Origin: Methanococcus aeolicus Nankai-3
GTDB lineage: Archaea > AGJL01 > Methanococci > Methanococcales > Methanococcaceae
Reading direction: 5' to 3'
Assembly: GCF_000017185.1 (NCBI RefSeq)
Contig: NC_009635.1
Coordinates: forward strand, 1,325,189 to 1,389,188
DNA length: 64,000 nucleotides
Part shown: piece by piece, positions 10,498-19,525 of the stretch
Layout: each line of letters opens with the position of its first letter
Numbering within the stretch: the stretch's first letter is position 1
Position numbers and translations under genes: made by a program
The notes under the pieces: model-generated
The model's input: only the letters and a program-made list of their open reading frames with translations
What the model was told of the DNA's origin: nothing
Database searches by the model: none

Positions 10498-10824
10498 ATG
10501 GAATTAGTTAAAATATGCCCAGAAATTGGAATTGTGATGGATGTCGATACAGGAATAGTTGCCGAAATGAGGAAAGATATTCTTGTAGTTGATTTAAATC
10601 CAATTAAAGAGGAAATAAATAAATTAGAAACATTATCCAAAGCATTTGAAAATTCGCTTGACCCAAGAAGTGCTCCATTAAAAGCATACGATGGAAGGGA
10701 CAATATATACAGTGTTGGAGGTCTATTCCAAAGTGCATTCTTTGGTTTCTGGATATCTTTATCAATATTAACATTGGGATTAATACTTGTAATAGGTTTA
10801 TATCCTAAATTAATAGGGTTATAA
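10498..10824 (+). CDS. mtrB: Methyl-H4MPT:coenzyme M methyltransferase subunit B
   Basis: MtrB, 108 aa, small subunit with a soluble N-terminal part and a single C-terminal membrane helix ([20 protein letters not shown], about 83-102). It starts 9 nt after mtrC with an AAGGTGG ribosome site within the mtrC stop region. The [20 protein letters not shown] segment near residues 42-61 is conserved. Its stop overlaps the start of the direct repeat carrying the two mtrA copies. Confidence 0.95.
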   Translation: MELVKICPEIGIVMDVDTGIVAEMRKDILVVDLNPIKEEINKLETLSKAFENSLDPRSAPLKAYDGRDNIYSVGGLFQSAFFGFWISLSILTLGLILVIGLYPKLIGL

Positions 10825-11373
10825 TTTGGAGGTGCTAATATATGGCAGATAAAAAAGCTCCTGCATCAGGATGGCCAATAGTAAGTGGCGAATATGTTGT
10901 AGGAAACCCAGAAAGCTGTGTAGCAGTTGTAACATTGGGTTCCCATGGTTTAGATGAAGCAGCTATTGAAGCAGGTGCTGCTATTTCAGGACCATGCCAC
11001 ACAGAAAATTTAGGGATTGAAAAAGTTGTAGCTAATTATATATCAAATCCAAACATTAGGTTTATGTTGGTTACTGGTTCCGAAGTTCAAGGACATATTA
11101 CAGGACAGTGCTTTAAAGCATTGTATGAAAATGGAATTGGAGATGATGGAGGAATTATTGGAGCAAAAGGAGCTATTCCATTTTTGGAAAATGCTGGACA
11201 AGATGCTATCAGTAGATTCCAAAATCAACTTGTGGAAATTGTAGATTTGATTGATGTTGAAGATACAGGTAAAATAAGCAGTGCTATTAAAGACTGTATT
11301 TCAAAAGACCCTGGTGCTTTCGAAGAAGATCCAATGATATTGGATTTAGAAGGCGGCGGTGGAGAAGCTGGAG
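10821..11373 (+). repeat. 553-bp direct repeat, left copy (mtrA N-terminal region)
   Basis: Bases 10821-11373 match 11584-12136 at a fixed offset of 763, covering the ribosome site, start codon and first 177 or so codons of both MtrA-type genes. I see only two differences: C/T at 11284 versus 12047 (Ala to Val) and C/T at 11354 versus 12117 (silent). The flanks on both sides are unrelated. Such identity, including silent sites and the leader, points to recent duplication or gene conversion. Confidence 0.93.
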
Positions 11374-11564
11374 CTGATGAATCTACATCAATAAAACCAG
11401 CTGCGCCAGAAACAGTATTATTGGAAGCAAGAATGAGAATGATATCTGAAAAAATAAATGATGCAGCATTAATAGCAAAATTCAATTCAGGATATTATAA
11501 TGGAAAAATACAAGGAATTGCAATAGGGTTGTTCCTATCTTTGTTAATATTCTCCTTGTTATAG
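10842..11564 (+). CDS. mtrA: Methyl-H4MPT:coenzyme M methyltransferase subunit A (corrinoid protein)
   Basis: MtrA, 240 aa. It carries the cobamide that accepts the methyl group from methyl-H4MPT (via MtrH) and passes it to coenzyme M. The corrinoid ligand is His85 in [10 protein letters not shown]. The soluble domain spans about 1-170, followed by a linker with [11 protein letters not shown], then a C-terminal membrane helix ([18 protein letters not shown]). The first 177 residues are almost identical to the next gene, which is an MtrA/MtrF fusion. This copy is the orthodox MtrA. Confidence 0.96.
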   Translation: MADKKAPASGWPIVSGEYVVGNPESCVAVVTLGSHGLDEAAIEAGAAISGPCHTENLGIEKVVANYISNPNIRFMLVTGSEVQGHITGQCFKALYENGIGDDGGIIGAKGAIPFLENAGQDAISRFQNQLVEIVDLIDVEDTGKISSAIKDCISKDPGAFEEDPMILDLEGGGGEAGADESTSIKPAAPETVLLEARMRMISEKINDAALIAKFNSGYYNGKIQGIAIGLFLSLLIFSLL

Positions 11565-11583
11565 ATATATATTGCAGATATGA

Positions 11584-12136
11584 ATAATTTGGAGGTGCTA
11601 ATATATGGCAGATAAAAAAGCTCCTGCATCAGGATGGCCAATAGTAAGTGGCGAATATGTTGTAGGAAACCCAGAAAGCTGTGTAGCAGTTGTAACATTG
11701 GGTTCCCATGGTTTAGATGAAGCAGCTATTGAAGCAGGTGCTGCTATTTCAGGACCATGCCACACAGAAAATTTAGGGATTGAAAAAGTTGTAGCTAATT
11801 ATATATCAAATCCAAACATTAGGTTTATGTTGGTTACTGGTTCCGAAGTTCAAGGACATATTACAGGACAGTGCTTTAAAGCATTGTATGAAAATGGAAT
11901 TGGAGATGATGGAGGAATTATTGGAGCAAAAGGAGCTATTCCATTTTTGGAAAATGCTGGACAAGATGCTATCAGTAGATTCCAAAATCAACTTGTGGAA
12001 ATTGTAGATTTGATTGATGTTGAAGATACAGGTAAAATAAGCAGTGTTATTAAAGACTGTATTTCAAAAGACCCTGGTGCTTTCGAAGAAGATCCAATGA
12101 TATTGGATTTAGAAGGTGGCGGTGGAGAAGCTGGAG
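11584..12136 (+). repeat. 553-bp direct repeat, right copy
   Basis: Second copy of the repeat at 10821-11373. It includes the same leader ATAATTTGGAGGTGCTAATA and codes for residues 1-177 of the MtrA/MtrF fusion. Identity stops inside the glycine-rich linker (GGGGEAG), exactly where the two proteins begin to differ. The repeat makes the locus liable to deletion or conversion by recombination between copies. Confidence 0.93.
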
Positions 12137-12369
12137 ATGGAGACGGTGGCGAAGGATTTGCTATCGAGGGAATTCCTTCATCAGTTGAGCCAGATTTAGA
12201 ATATACAAAAAAATTCATGGACACTCTTGACTACAAAGTAAGTTTGATTACAAGAGAAGTTGGTCTGTCTTCTGGAACTCAGTTAAAATCCATTGAAGGA
12301 GCAATTTATGGTTCTATATTGGCCGTGGTGTTGGTAGGAATTCCAGTTCTATTAAAATTAGTATTGTAG
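11605..12369 (+). CDS. mtrF: MtrA-MtrF fusion subunit of the methyltransferase
   Basis: 254 aa. Residues 1-177 duplicate MtrA, including corrinoid-ligand His85; residues about 190-254 are MtrF-like, with [20 protein letters not shown] and the membrane helix [20 protein letters not shown]. Fusions of MtrA and MtrF are known in some methanogens, and this gene holds the mtrF position in the operon. Whether the extra MtrA domain binds cobamide in the complex is not shown. One substitution (Val for Ala near residue 148) separates it from MtrA. Could be annotated simply as MtrF. Confidence 0.92.
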   Translation: MADKKAPASGWPIVSGEYVVGNPESCVAVVTLGSHGLDEAAIEAGAAISGPCHTENLGIEKVVANYISNPNIRFMLVTGSEVQGHITGQCFKALYENGIGDDGGIIGAKGAIPFLENAGQDAISRFQNQLVEIVDLIDVEDTGKISSVIKDCISKDPGAFEEDPMILDLEGGGGEAGDGDGGEGFAIEGIPSSVEPDLEYTKKFMDTLDYKVSLITREVGLSSGTQLKSIEGAIYGSILAVVLVGIPVLLKLVL

Positions 12370-12377
12370 GTGGTTGA

Positions 12378-12602
12378 ATGTCAGAAATACCAACTGTTAT
12401 AGTTCCATCAAAGGAATACAAAGAATTGCAGGAAAAATTAGATGGTATTGAACAAACCGTAGAAAATACCAATGCCGAAATTATCCAAACATTGGGTAAA
12501 AAAGCGGGAAGAGATGTTGGTATAGTATATGGGTTTGCAATAGGATTAGTATTTGTAATGGTAGTTGGAAAATTATTGCCAATATTTAGTAAATTCCTAT
12601 AA
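12378..12602 (+). CDS. mtrG: Methyl-H4MPT:coenzyme M methyltransferase subunit G
   Basis: MtrG, 74 aa, small single-span membrane subunit. N-terminal soluble part with a helical segment EYKELQEKLDGIEQTVENTN, then the membrane helix VGIVYGFAIGLVFVMVVG near residues 47-64. Starts 8 nt after the MtrA/F fusion with GTAGGTGG as ribosome site. Length and order are those of other mtr operons. Confidence 0.95.
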   Translation: MSEIPTVIVPSKEYKELQEKLDGIEQTVENTNAEIIQTLGKKAGRDVGIVYGFAIGLVFVMVVGKLLPIFSKFL

Positions 12603-12636
12603 AAAAATAAGGATATATATTATAAGGTGGTAATTG

Positions 12637-13596
12637 ATGTTCAAATTTGATAAAGAACAGATGGTTATTGAAATCGCAGGTAGAAAATTCGGCGGTCAGC
12701 CGGGAGAATACCCAACAGGTCTATCTGGAACAATATTTTATGCAAGACACAAAATTGTAGAAGATGAAATAAAAGGGATTTTCGATAAATCCGCAGCAGA
12801 AGCATTAATAAACAAACAAGCTGAAATGGAAGACACCACAGGAAACCCTGCATTAGTTCAGGTATTTGGTGGAAACCCAGAGGCATTAACAAAATATATC
12901 GACTTCGTAGCTGAAGTATGGGATGGTCCAATGTTATTGGACTCCACATCAGGAGAAGCTAGAATGGCAGCCGCTACAAGGGCAACCGAAGCAGGATATG
13001 CAAATCAATGTATTTACAACTCTATCAATGTTTCAATAGATGAGGCAGAATTCCAAAACTTGGTAGAAAGTGATATAGAAGCTTCCATTGTGTTGTGTTT
13101 CGACCCAATGGACCCATCAGTTGAAGGTAAATTAAATGTGTTGTTAGATGGTGGAAAAACAACAGATACAGGTATGCTTGATTTAGCTGAAAAAGCGGGA
13201 ATTAAATACCCATTAATTGATGTTGCATGTACTCCATTAGGAAGTGGTGCAGGTCAGTCTGTAAGGGCATCATTCGCTGTTAAAGCAAAATTAGGTCTTC
13301 CAGTAGGTAGTGGTATCCACAACATCCCATCAGCATGGGACTGGTTAAGAGATTTCAGAAAAGGATTAAGAGAAGCAGGACAAACCCAATTAGCAAAAGA
13401 TGTTCATCATGTTTGTGATATTGGAGCTAATATTGTTCAAACAATGGGTTCCGGAGACTTTGTTTTATACGGACCTATTGACAATGCAGAATTAGCATTC
13501 CCAGCAGTTGCTATGACCGATATGGTTATTGCAGAAACAGCAAAAGATATGGGAACAGTTCCAGTAGATACCCATCCAATAAACAAATTGTTATAA
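12637..13596 (+). CDS. mtrH: Methyl-H4MPT:coenzyme M methyltransferase subunit H
   Basis: MtrH, 319 aa, the soluble subunit that transfers the methyl group from methyl-tetrahydromethanopterin to the cob(I)amide of MtrA. It has a TIM-barrel fold of the methyltetrahydrofolate-binding family. N-terminus MFKFDKEQMVIEIAGRKFGG and the segment LPVGSGIHNIPSAWDW near 228-243 are conserved. ATG 12637 follows AAGGTGG; the TTG one codon upstream is less suitable. Last gene of the mtr operon. Confidence 0.97.
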   Translation: MFKFDKEQMVIEIAGRKFGGQPGEYPTGLSGTIFYARHKIVEDEIKGIFDKSAAEALINKQAEMEDTTGNPALVQVFGGNPEALTKYIDFVAEVWDGPMLLDSTSGEARMAAATRATEAGYANQCIYNSINVSIDEAEFQNLVESDIEASIVLCFDPMDPSVEGKLNVLLDGGKTTDTGMLDLAEKAGIKYPLIDVACTPLGSGAGQSVRASFAVKAKLGLPVGSGIHNIPSAWDWLRDFRKGLREAGQTQLAKDVHHVCDIGANIVQTMGSGDFVLYGPIDNAELAFPAVAMTDMVIAETAKDMGTVPVDTHPINKLL

Positions 13597-13779
13597 TGTG
13601 GTTGAAAAATAAATAAAATATATATTTTCTTTTTTATTATTTTTTAGGGTTTTTTATTCTAAAAATAGATTTTAATATTAAATTGCTATTTTGTAAATTT
13701 AAAATAATTATAAAAATAATTTATATTTAAAATTAAATAATATGATTTATAATTTAAGGAGCTCCCTATGTAATCCCCA
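13597..13779. terminator. T-rich terminator region after mtrH (convergent genes)
   Basis: Poly-T runs TTTTCTTTTTTATTATTTTTTAGGG at about 13625-13650 follow mtrH, fitting the oligo-T termination used in archaea. The spacer separates mtrH from a convergent minus-strand gene and also holds a GGAGCTCC at 13758. Nothing else is seen. Confidence 0.5.
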
Positions 13780-14307
13780 TTATACACTCCATATAATTGA
13801 AAAATCTTTTAGTGCCTTGGTAATTAATTCTTTTTTTCCTTCAATTATGATTTTATCGGCGTCTTCCTTACTATTTTCAAAAATAATACCATACCATTCA
13901 CTCAATTCCCCCAATATTTCACTGTGGAGCTCCCTATTTAACTTGACCCTAATGGTTTCGGCCCCCTTTCTTCTTTTAATTTCTACATTAAATGTGCTTT
14001 TATCCAGGGGAAATTCTATGTCTAACTCATTTCTACAAGCTTTACCCATTTTATCCAAATACTCTTTCGCTGTATCGATATCACATAATCCAAAAAGCAT
14101 CATTTGAACTTGGGATAGCTCTTTCTCAGCATCTCGCAAGGATTCAAAATTTGCATGTTCATCCATTAAATAAAAATGAATAATATTTTTAGCAATTCTG
14201 ATTTTAGAAATTGCATCATTTGAAACTGGCTTCCCCTCCTTTATTAATTTTGAAGCTAATTCCGACAAAACTACCCATTGTTTATCAATTCCTTTTGCAT
14301 CTTTCAT
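13780..14307 (-). CDS. Conserved protein, possibly DUF2096 family
   Basis: About 175 aa, soluble, with no signal peptide, membrane span or metal motif. It is helical at first (MKDAKGIDKQWVVLSELASK) and has a conserved-looking VEIKRRKGAETIRVKLNREL stretch near 104-123, compatible with an RNA- or nucleotide-binding beta strand but not diagnostic. I recall a DUF2096 gene downstream of mtr in methanococci, so the family name is tentative. ATG 14307 is preferred, with GTGAT upstream. It converges on mtrH. Function unknown. Confidence 0.75.
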   Translation of the reverse strand: MKDAKGIDKQWVVLSELASKLIKEGKPVSNDAISKIRIAKNIIHFYLMDEHANFESLRDAEKELSQVQMMLFGLCDIDTAKEYLDKMGKACRNELDIEFPLDKSTFNVEIKRRKGAETIRVKLNRELHSEILGELSEWYGIIFENSKEDADKIIIEGKKELITKALKDFSIIWSV

Positions 14308-14375
14308 TGTTATCACTAATTATTGATATTATATGTTAAATATTACATATTATAATATTGTCTATTATCCTATTA

Positions 14376-14666
14376 TCATTTCATATTCTTTATATATTCT
14401 TTTAACATTTCCTCGGAATCGTGGTTCATTAAAGAGTTTAATTCCTCTAATTTTGATTTAATTTGTTCTATGGTAGTATCTTTATCAATAAAAAATGCCT
14501 GATAACTTGTAGTTCCAGATATATTAAAAATTGCAACAGTATCATCGTCTTTTAATAATCTGTTGTCAAGTTTTGACCTAACTACAATATAATCAGCCAT
14601 ATCACTATCTAACCCCTCTTTAACAGATACAATGCCCGTCAAAGTAGCAATGAATGTTCGTTCCAT
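14376..14666 (-). CDS. Small conserved hypothetical protein (possibly DUF749)
   Basis: 96 aa. The visible pattern is an N-terminal beta-rich part (FIATLTGIVSVKEG), a VAIFNISGTTSYQAFFIDKD segment near 45-64 and a lysine/glutamate-rich C-terminal helix. A GGTGATA ribosome site precedes ATG 14666. It reminds me of the methanogen DUF749 family, but I am not sure. It sits between the preceding conserved gene and tatD on the same strand. No function can be given. Confidence 0.7.
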   Translation of the reverse strand: MERTFIATLTGIVSVKEGLDSDMADYIVVRSKLDNRLLKDDDTVAIFNISGTTSYQAFFIDKDTTIEQIKSKLEELNSLMNHDSEEMLKEYIKNMK

Positions 14667-14719
14667 ATTATCACCAAATAATTATCCTATATTTTTCATC
14701 ATATTTTTTATTATATATT

Positions 14720-15532
14720 TTAAATATTGAATAATATTTTTGTATTTCTATAAATAATATTAACAATTTCATCATAATTATATGTTTCTTCCTCTTTTTT
14801 TATGTCATATATTTTTTCTACAACCTTTATTACATTTGTTGGTAGGTTTTTTTCTCCCTTTATGGGGGATAAATATGGACTATCGGTTTCAACCACAATA
14901 TTTTCTAATTCAAGATTTTTTACAAGATTTACATGGAGCTCCGAGAAACATACCAAGGTAGATATTGAAATATAATGTCCTGCATTTATTAATTTATTTG
15001 CTAATTCAATATCTCCACTATAACAATGAAACATGGATATTATATTATTAAATTTACTACTGCCCGTTATGGTGTTATAACATTCCTCTTCCCTTCCTCT
15101 TGCATGAACTACAATTGGTTTGTTTAACTCATTTGCCAAATCTATAAATTTAACAAATATATTTTTTTGGCGGTCGGGATTATTAATATTCACCGTATTT
15201 ATGTCCAATCCAATTTCCCCTATTCCAACAATATTTTTTTCGTTTTTTAATATTAAATCATATACTTTATTTATTACATAATCATCTGCATTAGTGTAGC
15301 AGGGGTGAAACCCCAAAGTTAAATAAATATTATATATATCAGAATAATCTTTTTTAATTTTCAAAGCCCTCTCGCATCCACCAAGATTTGCACCACTTGT
15401 TATAATTTTAACATTATTATTCATTGCATTTTTAATAATGGCATCTCTGTTTTTATTAAATGATTTATCTTCAATATGACAATGGGAATCTATATAATTG
15501 TAGTTATTATTATTATTATTATTATTATTCAT
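14720..15532 (-). CDS. tatD: TatD-family metal-dependent hydrolase
   Basis: About 270 aa. The metal-binding signature DSHCHIEDKSF lies at the N-terminus; FHPCY (near 78), the GEIGLD motif (near 106), VVHARGR and the ETDSPYLSP motif near 235-243 complete a TatD-type TIM-barrel nuclease. Family members are Mg-dependent DNases. A run of about nine Asn codons (AAT repeats) precedes the barrel and looks like microsatellite expansion. I favour ATG 15532, preceded by GGGGCGA; an ATG at 15544 is also open. Confidence 0.88.
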   Translation of the reverse strand: MNNNNNNNNNYNYIDSHCHIEDKSFNKNRDAIIKNAMNNNVKIITSGANLGGCERALKIKKDYSDIYNIYLTLGFHPCYTNADDYVINKVYDLILKNEKNIVGIGEIGLDINTVNINNPDRQKNIFVKFIDLANELNKPIVVHARGREEECYNTITGSSKFNNIISMFHCYSGDIELANKLINAGHYISISTLVCFSELHVNLVKNLELENIVVETDSPYLSPIKGEKNLPTNVIKVVEKIYDIKKEEETYNYDEIVNIIYRNTKILFNI

Positions 15533-15551
15533 ATTTCGCCCCATTTAAATT

Positions 15552-16037
15552 TTATTTTTTTTCAATCACACTAAAATCCCAGTTATCTAATTCATTTAAT
15601 ATGGTTTCTTTTACGGCTTCTTCTTTTTCTTTTGTGGCATAAACATTAAAACCAAGGACTATTCTTACTACATCATCTCCATCTACTAATTTACATTTTC
15701 CAACACAGGCCAATTGTTTATCGAATCTTAAATATATTTTTCCTTTTTCTATTCTTGTAGATATGTCATTTTTTAATTTATTAACATTTCTTTCATCTCT
15801 TTTTAATAAATCCATAATTCTCTTAAATGTTTTTTTAGCTGGTTTTTTAGTTAATACTATTTCATGAATTCGTATTGGATTTCCAAAACATCCTTCTGTA
15901 TCTATTGTAGATATATTTATGTCGTCATCATCTATTTCCGGAGGAATAAAGTATGCCATACTACTTAATACTTTATCTTCGTCCTCTGTTATATGGGCTA
16001 TTGACGATATGGTTATATTATTTAATTTAATGTTCAT
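15552..16037 (-). CDS. RNA-binding protein, COG1325/DUF54-type (predicted exosome-related)
   Basis: 161 aa. The start IAHITEDEDKVLSSMAYFIP and the middle KLKNDISTRIEKGKIYLRFD match the archaeal RNA-binding family often linked by neighbourhood to exosome or ribosome functions, with an L5-like fold. No enzyme motif is present. ATG 16037 follows a GAGGGAT ribosome site. It lies upstream of tatD on the same strand, likely co-transcribed (20-nt gap). The exact role is not established. Confidence 0.75.
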   Translation of the reverse strand: MNIKLNNITISSIAHITEDEDKVLSSMAYFIPPEIDDDDINISTIDTEGCFGNPIRIHEIVLTKKPAKKTFKRIMDLLKRDERNVNKLKNDISTRIEKGKIYLRFDKQLACVGKCKLVDGDDVVRIVLGFNVYATKEKEEAVKETILNELDNWDFSVIEKK

Positions 16038-16347
16038 TATATCCCTCTATATAAATTGTTAATTTAAATTTAGATATTATTATTTAATTATTGTCTCTAA
16101 ATAGGAAATTTATTTACGGCAATTATCGAATAACAAAAAGATTTATATAATATTATATCATATTGTTGTATGTAATGATTAATAATGATGAATAATATTT
16201 TTGAATATCTATATTATTATTGCTATTAATATTAGCATTATTGTTTATTTTATAATTAACTATTATTTATGTTATGCTACATATAACATTACTATTCTTG
16301 TATTATGGCATATTGATTACAGCGTTATGTATTTTGAGGTGAATTGA
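16038..16347 (+). promoter_or_regulatory. Divergent spacer with por promoter
   Basis: The 310-bp spacer is almost entirely A+T. AACAAAAAGATTTATATAAT at about 16132-16151 is a good purine-rich BRE plus TATA box on the plus strand, giving a por leader of about 170 nt. The leader has repeated AATATTATTA-type stretches and GTTATG repeats but no clear hairpin. A GAGGTGA ribosome site lies before the first por gene. Confidence 0.5.
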
Positions 16348-16875
16348 ATGATAGAAGTTAGATTTCACGGGCGAGGAGGACAAGGAGCCGTAACCGCAGC
16401 ACAGCTTTTAGCAAAAGCAACCTTTATAGATGGAAATTTTGCCCAAGCATTTCCATTTTTCGGTGTTGAGAGAAGGGGAGCTCCGGTTATAGCTTTCACA
16501 AGAATCGACGATAAAAAAATAAGAATAAGAAGTCAGATATATGAACCAGATTATGTTGTAGTTCAAGACCCCTCTTTATTGGATTCTATAGATGTAAAAA
16601 GTGGATTAAAAGAAGGCGGTAAAATAATTATAAACACCACAAAGGACATAAAATTTGAGGGATATGATGTATTCTGTGTGGACGCAACAGGAATTGCACT
16701 TGATGTGTTAGGATTACCTATCGTAAATACATCAATATTGGGGGCATTCGCAGGAGTGACTGGAGAAGTGAGTATAGAAGCACTCAAAGAAGCTATAATG
16801 GATTCATTCCCTAAAAAATTAGCTGAGAAAAACGCAAAAGCAGCAGAAGTTGCATACAATGCCGTTAAAAAGTAA
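16348..16875 (+). CDS. porC: Pyruvate:ferredoxin oxidoreductase subunit gamma
   Basis: 175 aa gamma subunit (called porC or porG). Pyruvate oxidoreductase makes pyruvate from acetyl-CoA, CO2 and reduced ferredoxin in autotrophic methanogens. The start [20 protein letters not shown] is the conserved gamma-subunit motif, followed by [28 protein letters not shown] at 16477 encodes the Gly-Ala-Pro of that segment. First gene of a six-gene cluster porC-D-A-B-E-F. GAGGTGA is the ribosome site. Confidence 0.95.
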   Translation: MIEVRFHGRGGQGAVTAAQLLAKATFIDGNFAQAFPFFGVERRGAPVIAFTRIDDKKIRIRSQIYEPDYVVVQDPSLLDSIDVKSGLKEGGKIIINTTKDIKFEGYDVFCVDATGIALDVLGLPIVNTSILGAFAGVTGEVSIEALKEAIMDSFPKKLAEKNAKAAEVAYNAVKK

Positions 16876-16942
16876 ATATGTAAAATACGGCATACTAAGA
16901 TACATACAATAAATAAATAGTATAAAATAATTAGGTGATTTT

Positions 16943-17203
16943 ATGACTACAATCGGTGCTATAATATATGAACCAGGGAGCTCCCGAAATAATAAAACTG
17001 GAAGTTGGAGGGTATTTATACCTACAATGGATAGCGATAAATGTATTATGTGCGAGAATTGCTTTATATTTTGTCCAGATTCCTCAATTATAGAGGGCGA
17101 AGATGGTAAATTTAAAATAGATTATGATTATTGCAAAGGGTGTTTGATTTGTGTAGAAGAATGTCCAGTTAATGCAGTAACCAGTGCAAGGGAAGAGAAA
17201 TAA
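16943..17203 (+). CDS. porD: Pyruvate:ferredoxin oxidoreductase subunit delta
   Basis: 86 aa delta subunit with two [4Fe-4S] motifs: CIMCENCFIFCPDSS and CKGCLICVEECPVNA. It conducts electrons between the thiamine-diphosphate site and external ferredoxins. It follows porC by 67 nt with an AGGTGAT ribosome site. The N-terminal EPGSSRNNKTGSWRVFIP extension is typical. GGAGCTCC at 16977 falls in the Gly-Ser-Ser of that extension. Confidence 0.94.
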   Translation: MTTIGAIIYEPGSSRNNKTGSWRVFIPTMDSDKCIMCENCFIFCPDSSIIEGEDGKFKIDYDYCKGCLICVEECPVNAVTSAREEK

Positions 17204-17329
17204 TTCATAATAATTATAATTATGGCAATGTCAATAGCAATAATAATTTGTTATAATTAAAAGGAATTCAATATAATTGTTTGTTATTTTAAGCAATATT
17301 TAACAATATACAAATAAAAGGTGTGATTC

Positions 17330-18490
17330 ATGAGTAAAGTTAAAATTATCACAGGAACATCCGCTGCTGCGGAAGCTGCACGATTATGTGATGTGGATGT
17401 TATTGCAGCATACCCAATAACACCTCAAACAACAGCCGTGGAAAAATTAGCTGAGTTTGTTGCAAATGGGGAATTAGATGCTGAATATATTAAAGTAGAA
17501 AGCGAACATTCGGCAATGAGTGCCTGTATGGGGGCAAGTGCCGTAGGTGCAAGAACATTTACAGCAACTTCTTCACAAGGATTGGCATTAATGCATGAAA
17601 TGTTATTTGCCGCAAGTGGAATGAGGCTTCCAATTATTATGATGAATGCAAATAGGGCTTTATCTGCACCAATCAACATTTGGAATGACCAGCAAGACAG
17701 TATTTCACAAAGAGATACCGGATGGATTCAAATGTATGCAGAGGACAACCAAGAAACTCTTGATTTAATAATACAGGCATTCAGGATAGGAGAGCATGAA
17801 GATGTATTACTACCTGTTATGGTTAATTTAGATGGATTTATATTAACCCATACAGTAGAGCCTGTAACATTACCTGATGAAGATGCAGTAAAAGAATTTG
17901 TTGGCATATACGAACCGAAACATACATACATGGACCCAGATAGACCTATTACCCAAGGTGCAGTTGGTGTTCCAGAATATTATATGGAGTCAAAATATGA
18001 TATTCAAAAAGCTATCGAAAATGCAGAAGATGTAATCTTAAAAATAAATAAAGAGTATTCTGAAAAATTCGGAGGAGTGAATGGAAACGGATTAATTGAA
18101 GAATACAATTTAGAAAATGCAAAAACTGTATTTGTGGCAATGGGTTCAATTTGTGGAACAATTAAAGAAGTAATTGATGGATTAAAAGAAAAAGGCGAAG
18201 AATACGGTTTATTAAGAGTAATTACATATAGGCCATTACCTACAAAACACATTAAAGAAGCCCTAAAAAATGCTGAAAATATAGCAATATTGGATAAAAA
18301 CATTGTTCTTGGTATGGATAAAGGAGCTTTATTTGTAGATTTGGCCCATACGCTGAAAGATAAAAAAACCGCTAATTACATTATTGGATTGGGTGGAAGA
18401 GATATAAAACCAGAGGATATTGAAGGCATAATAAAACATGCTGAAAATGCAGAAGATGGCGAAACAAAATGGGTTGGATTAAATCAATAA
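17330..18490 (+). CDS. porA: Pyruvate:ferredoxin oxidoreductase subunit alpha
   Basis: 386 aa alpha subunit. Conserved features: AAYPITPQTTAVEKLAEF (about 25-42), the substrate-binding loop ESEHSAMSACMGASAVGART (about 63-82), and the RALSAPINIWNDQQDS motif (about 109-124). Together with PorB it forms the thiamine-diphosphate core. A 126-nt AT-rich gap separates it from porD; AGGTGTGA precedes the start. Full length and intact. Confidence 0.96.
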   Translation: MSKVKIITGTSAAAEAARLCDVDVIAAYPITPQTTAVEKLAEFVANGELDAEYIKVESEHSAMSACMGASAVGARTFTATSSQGLALMHEMLFAASGMRLPIIMMNANRALSAPINIWNDQQDSISQRDTGWIQMYAEDNQETLDLIIQAFRIGEHEDVLLPVMVNLDGFILTHTVEPVTLPDEDAVKEFVGIYEPKHTYMDPDRPITQGAVGVPEYYMESKYDIQKAIENAEDVILKINKEYSEKFGGVNGNGLIEEYNLENAKTVFVAMGSICGTIKEVIDGLKEKGEEYGLLRVITYRPLPTKHIKEALKNAENIAILDKNIVLGMDKGALFVDLAHTLKDKKTANYIIGLGGRDIKPEDIEGIIKHAENAEDGETKWVGLNQ

Positions 18491-18526
18491 AAAACATTAT
18501 AAAAATAAATAAAATTAGGTGATTAT

Positions 18527-19420
18527 ATGACAAATCAATTTCCACGAGAGGAGCTCCTTGCACCGGGACATAGGGGATGTGCTGGTTGTGGGGCATCAAT
18601 TATTGTTAGACAGGCGTTAAAGGCAGCTGGAAAAGATACAATAGTAGCAAATGCAACAGGTTGTTTGGAGGTTATGACCACACCATATCCTGAAACAGCT
18701 TGGAATGTGCCTTGGATTCATGTTGCATTTGAGAATGTTGCAGCAGTTGCAAGTGGTATGGAAAGTGCTGTAAAAGCACTTCAAAGAAAAAGAGGAAAAT
18801 TCTCCGATAAAAAAATAAATGTTATAGCATTTGGTGGAGATGGAGGGACCGCAGATATTGGATTCCAAGCATTAAGTGGAGCAATGGAAAGAGGACATAA
18901 TATGCTCTACATAATGTATGATAATGAAGCATATATGAATACAGGAATTCAAAGAAGTAGTTCTACGCCATTAATGGCTTCAACTACAACATCACCAGCG
19001 GGTAGTGTAATTAGAGGAGAGGACATGCCTAAAAAAGACATGCCTATGATTGTAGCAGCTCATGGTGTTCCATATGTGGCTACGGCATGTTTAAGTTATC
19101 CTGAGGACTTCATGAAGAAAGTTAAAAAAGCATGCGAAATAGATGGGCCTGCTTTTATACATGTATTCCAACCATGTACCACAGGATGGAGATATGAAAC
19201 AAAAGATACTGTAAAATTGGGAAGATTGGCAGTAGAAACAGGAGTATTTCCATTGTATGAAATTGAGAATGGAGATTTTAAAATATCATACAAACCAGCT
19301 AAAAGAAAACCATTAATTGAATATTTAAAACCACAAAAAAGATATAGGCATCTAACAAATGAAGATGTTGAAATGTTACAAAAGGCAGTTGATGAGAAAT
19401 GCAAATTATTGGGATATTAA
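18527..19420 (+). CDS. porB: Pyruvate:ferredoxin oxidoreductase subunit beta
   Basis: 297 aa beta subunit binding thiamine diphosphate. The N-terminal [20 protein letters not shown] carries cluster cysteines; the ThDP motif is [17 protein letters not shown] (about 104-120) with the downstream [19 protein letters not shown] third conserved cysteine pair lies near FQPCTTGW. Ribosome site AGGTGAT. GGAGCTCC at 18550 codes Glu-Leu with rare GAG CTC codons. Confidence 0.96.
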   Translation: MTNQFPREELLAPGHRGCAGCGASIIVRQALKAAGKDTIVANATGCLEVMTTPYPETAWNVPWIHVAFENVAAVASGMESAVKALQRKRGKFSDKKINVIAFGGDGGTADIGFQALSGAMERGHNMLYIMYDNEAYMNTGIQRSSSTPLMASTTTSPAGSVIRGEDMPKKDMPMIVAAHGVPYVATACLSYPEDFMKKVKKACEIDGPAFIHVFQPCTTGWRYETKDTVKLGRLAVETGVFPLYEIENGDFKISYKPAKRKPLIEYLKPQKRYRHLTNEDVEMLQKAVDEKCKLLGY

Positions 19421-19525
19421 ATAAAATTAAAAATTTAAATTATTATATAATTTTTTTTAATTAATAATTTTTAATTTTTAGCTTTTTAATTTAATATATT
19501 AGTTTATTGTTATGGCGGTGGAATT

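Noticed and set aside
10821-12136. mtrA repeat as a simple assembly duplication
   Set aside because: The two genes have different 3' parts (MtrA helix versus MtrF), both intact, and occupy the expected operon places, so two real genes exist; only their degree of identity needs confirming.
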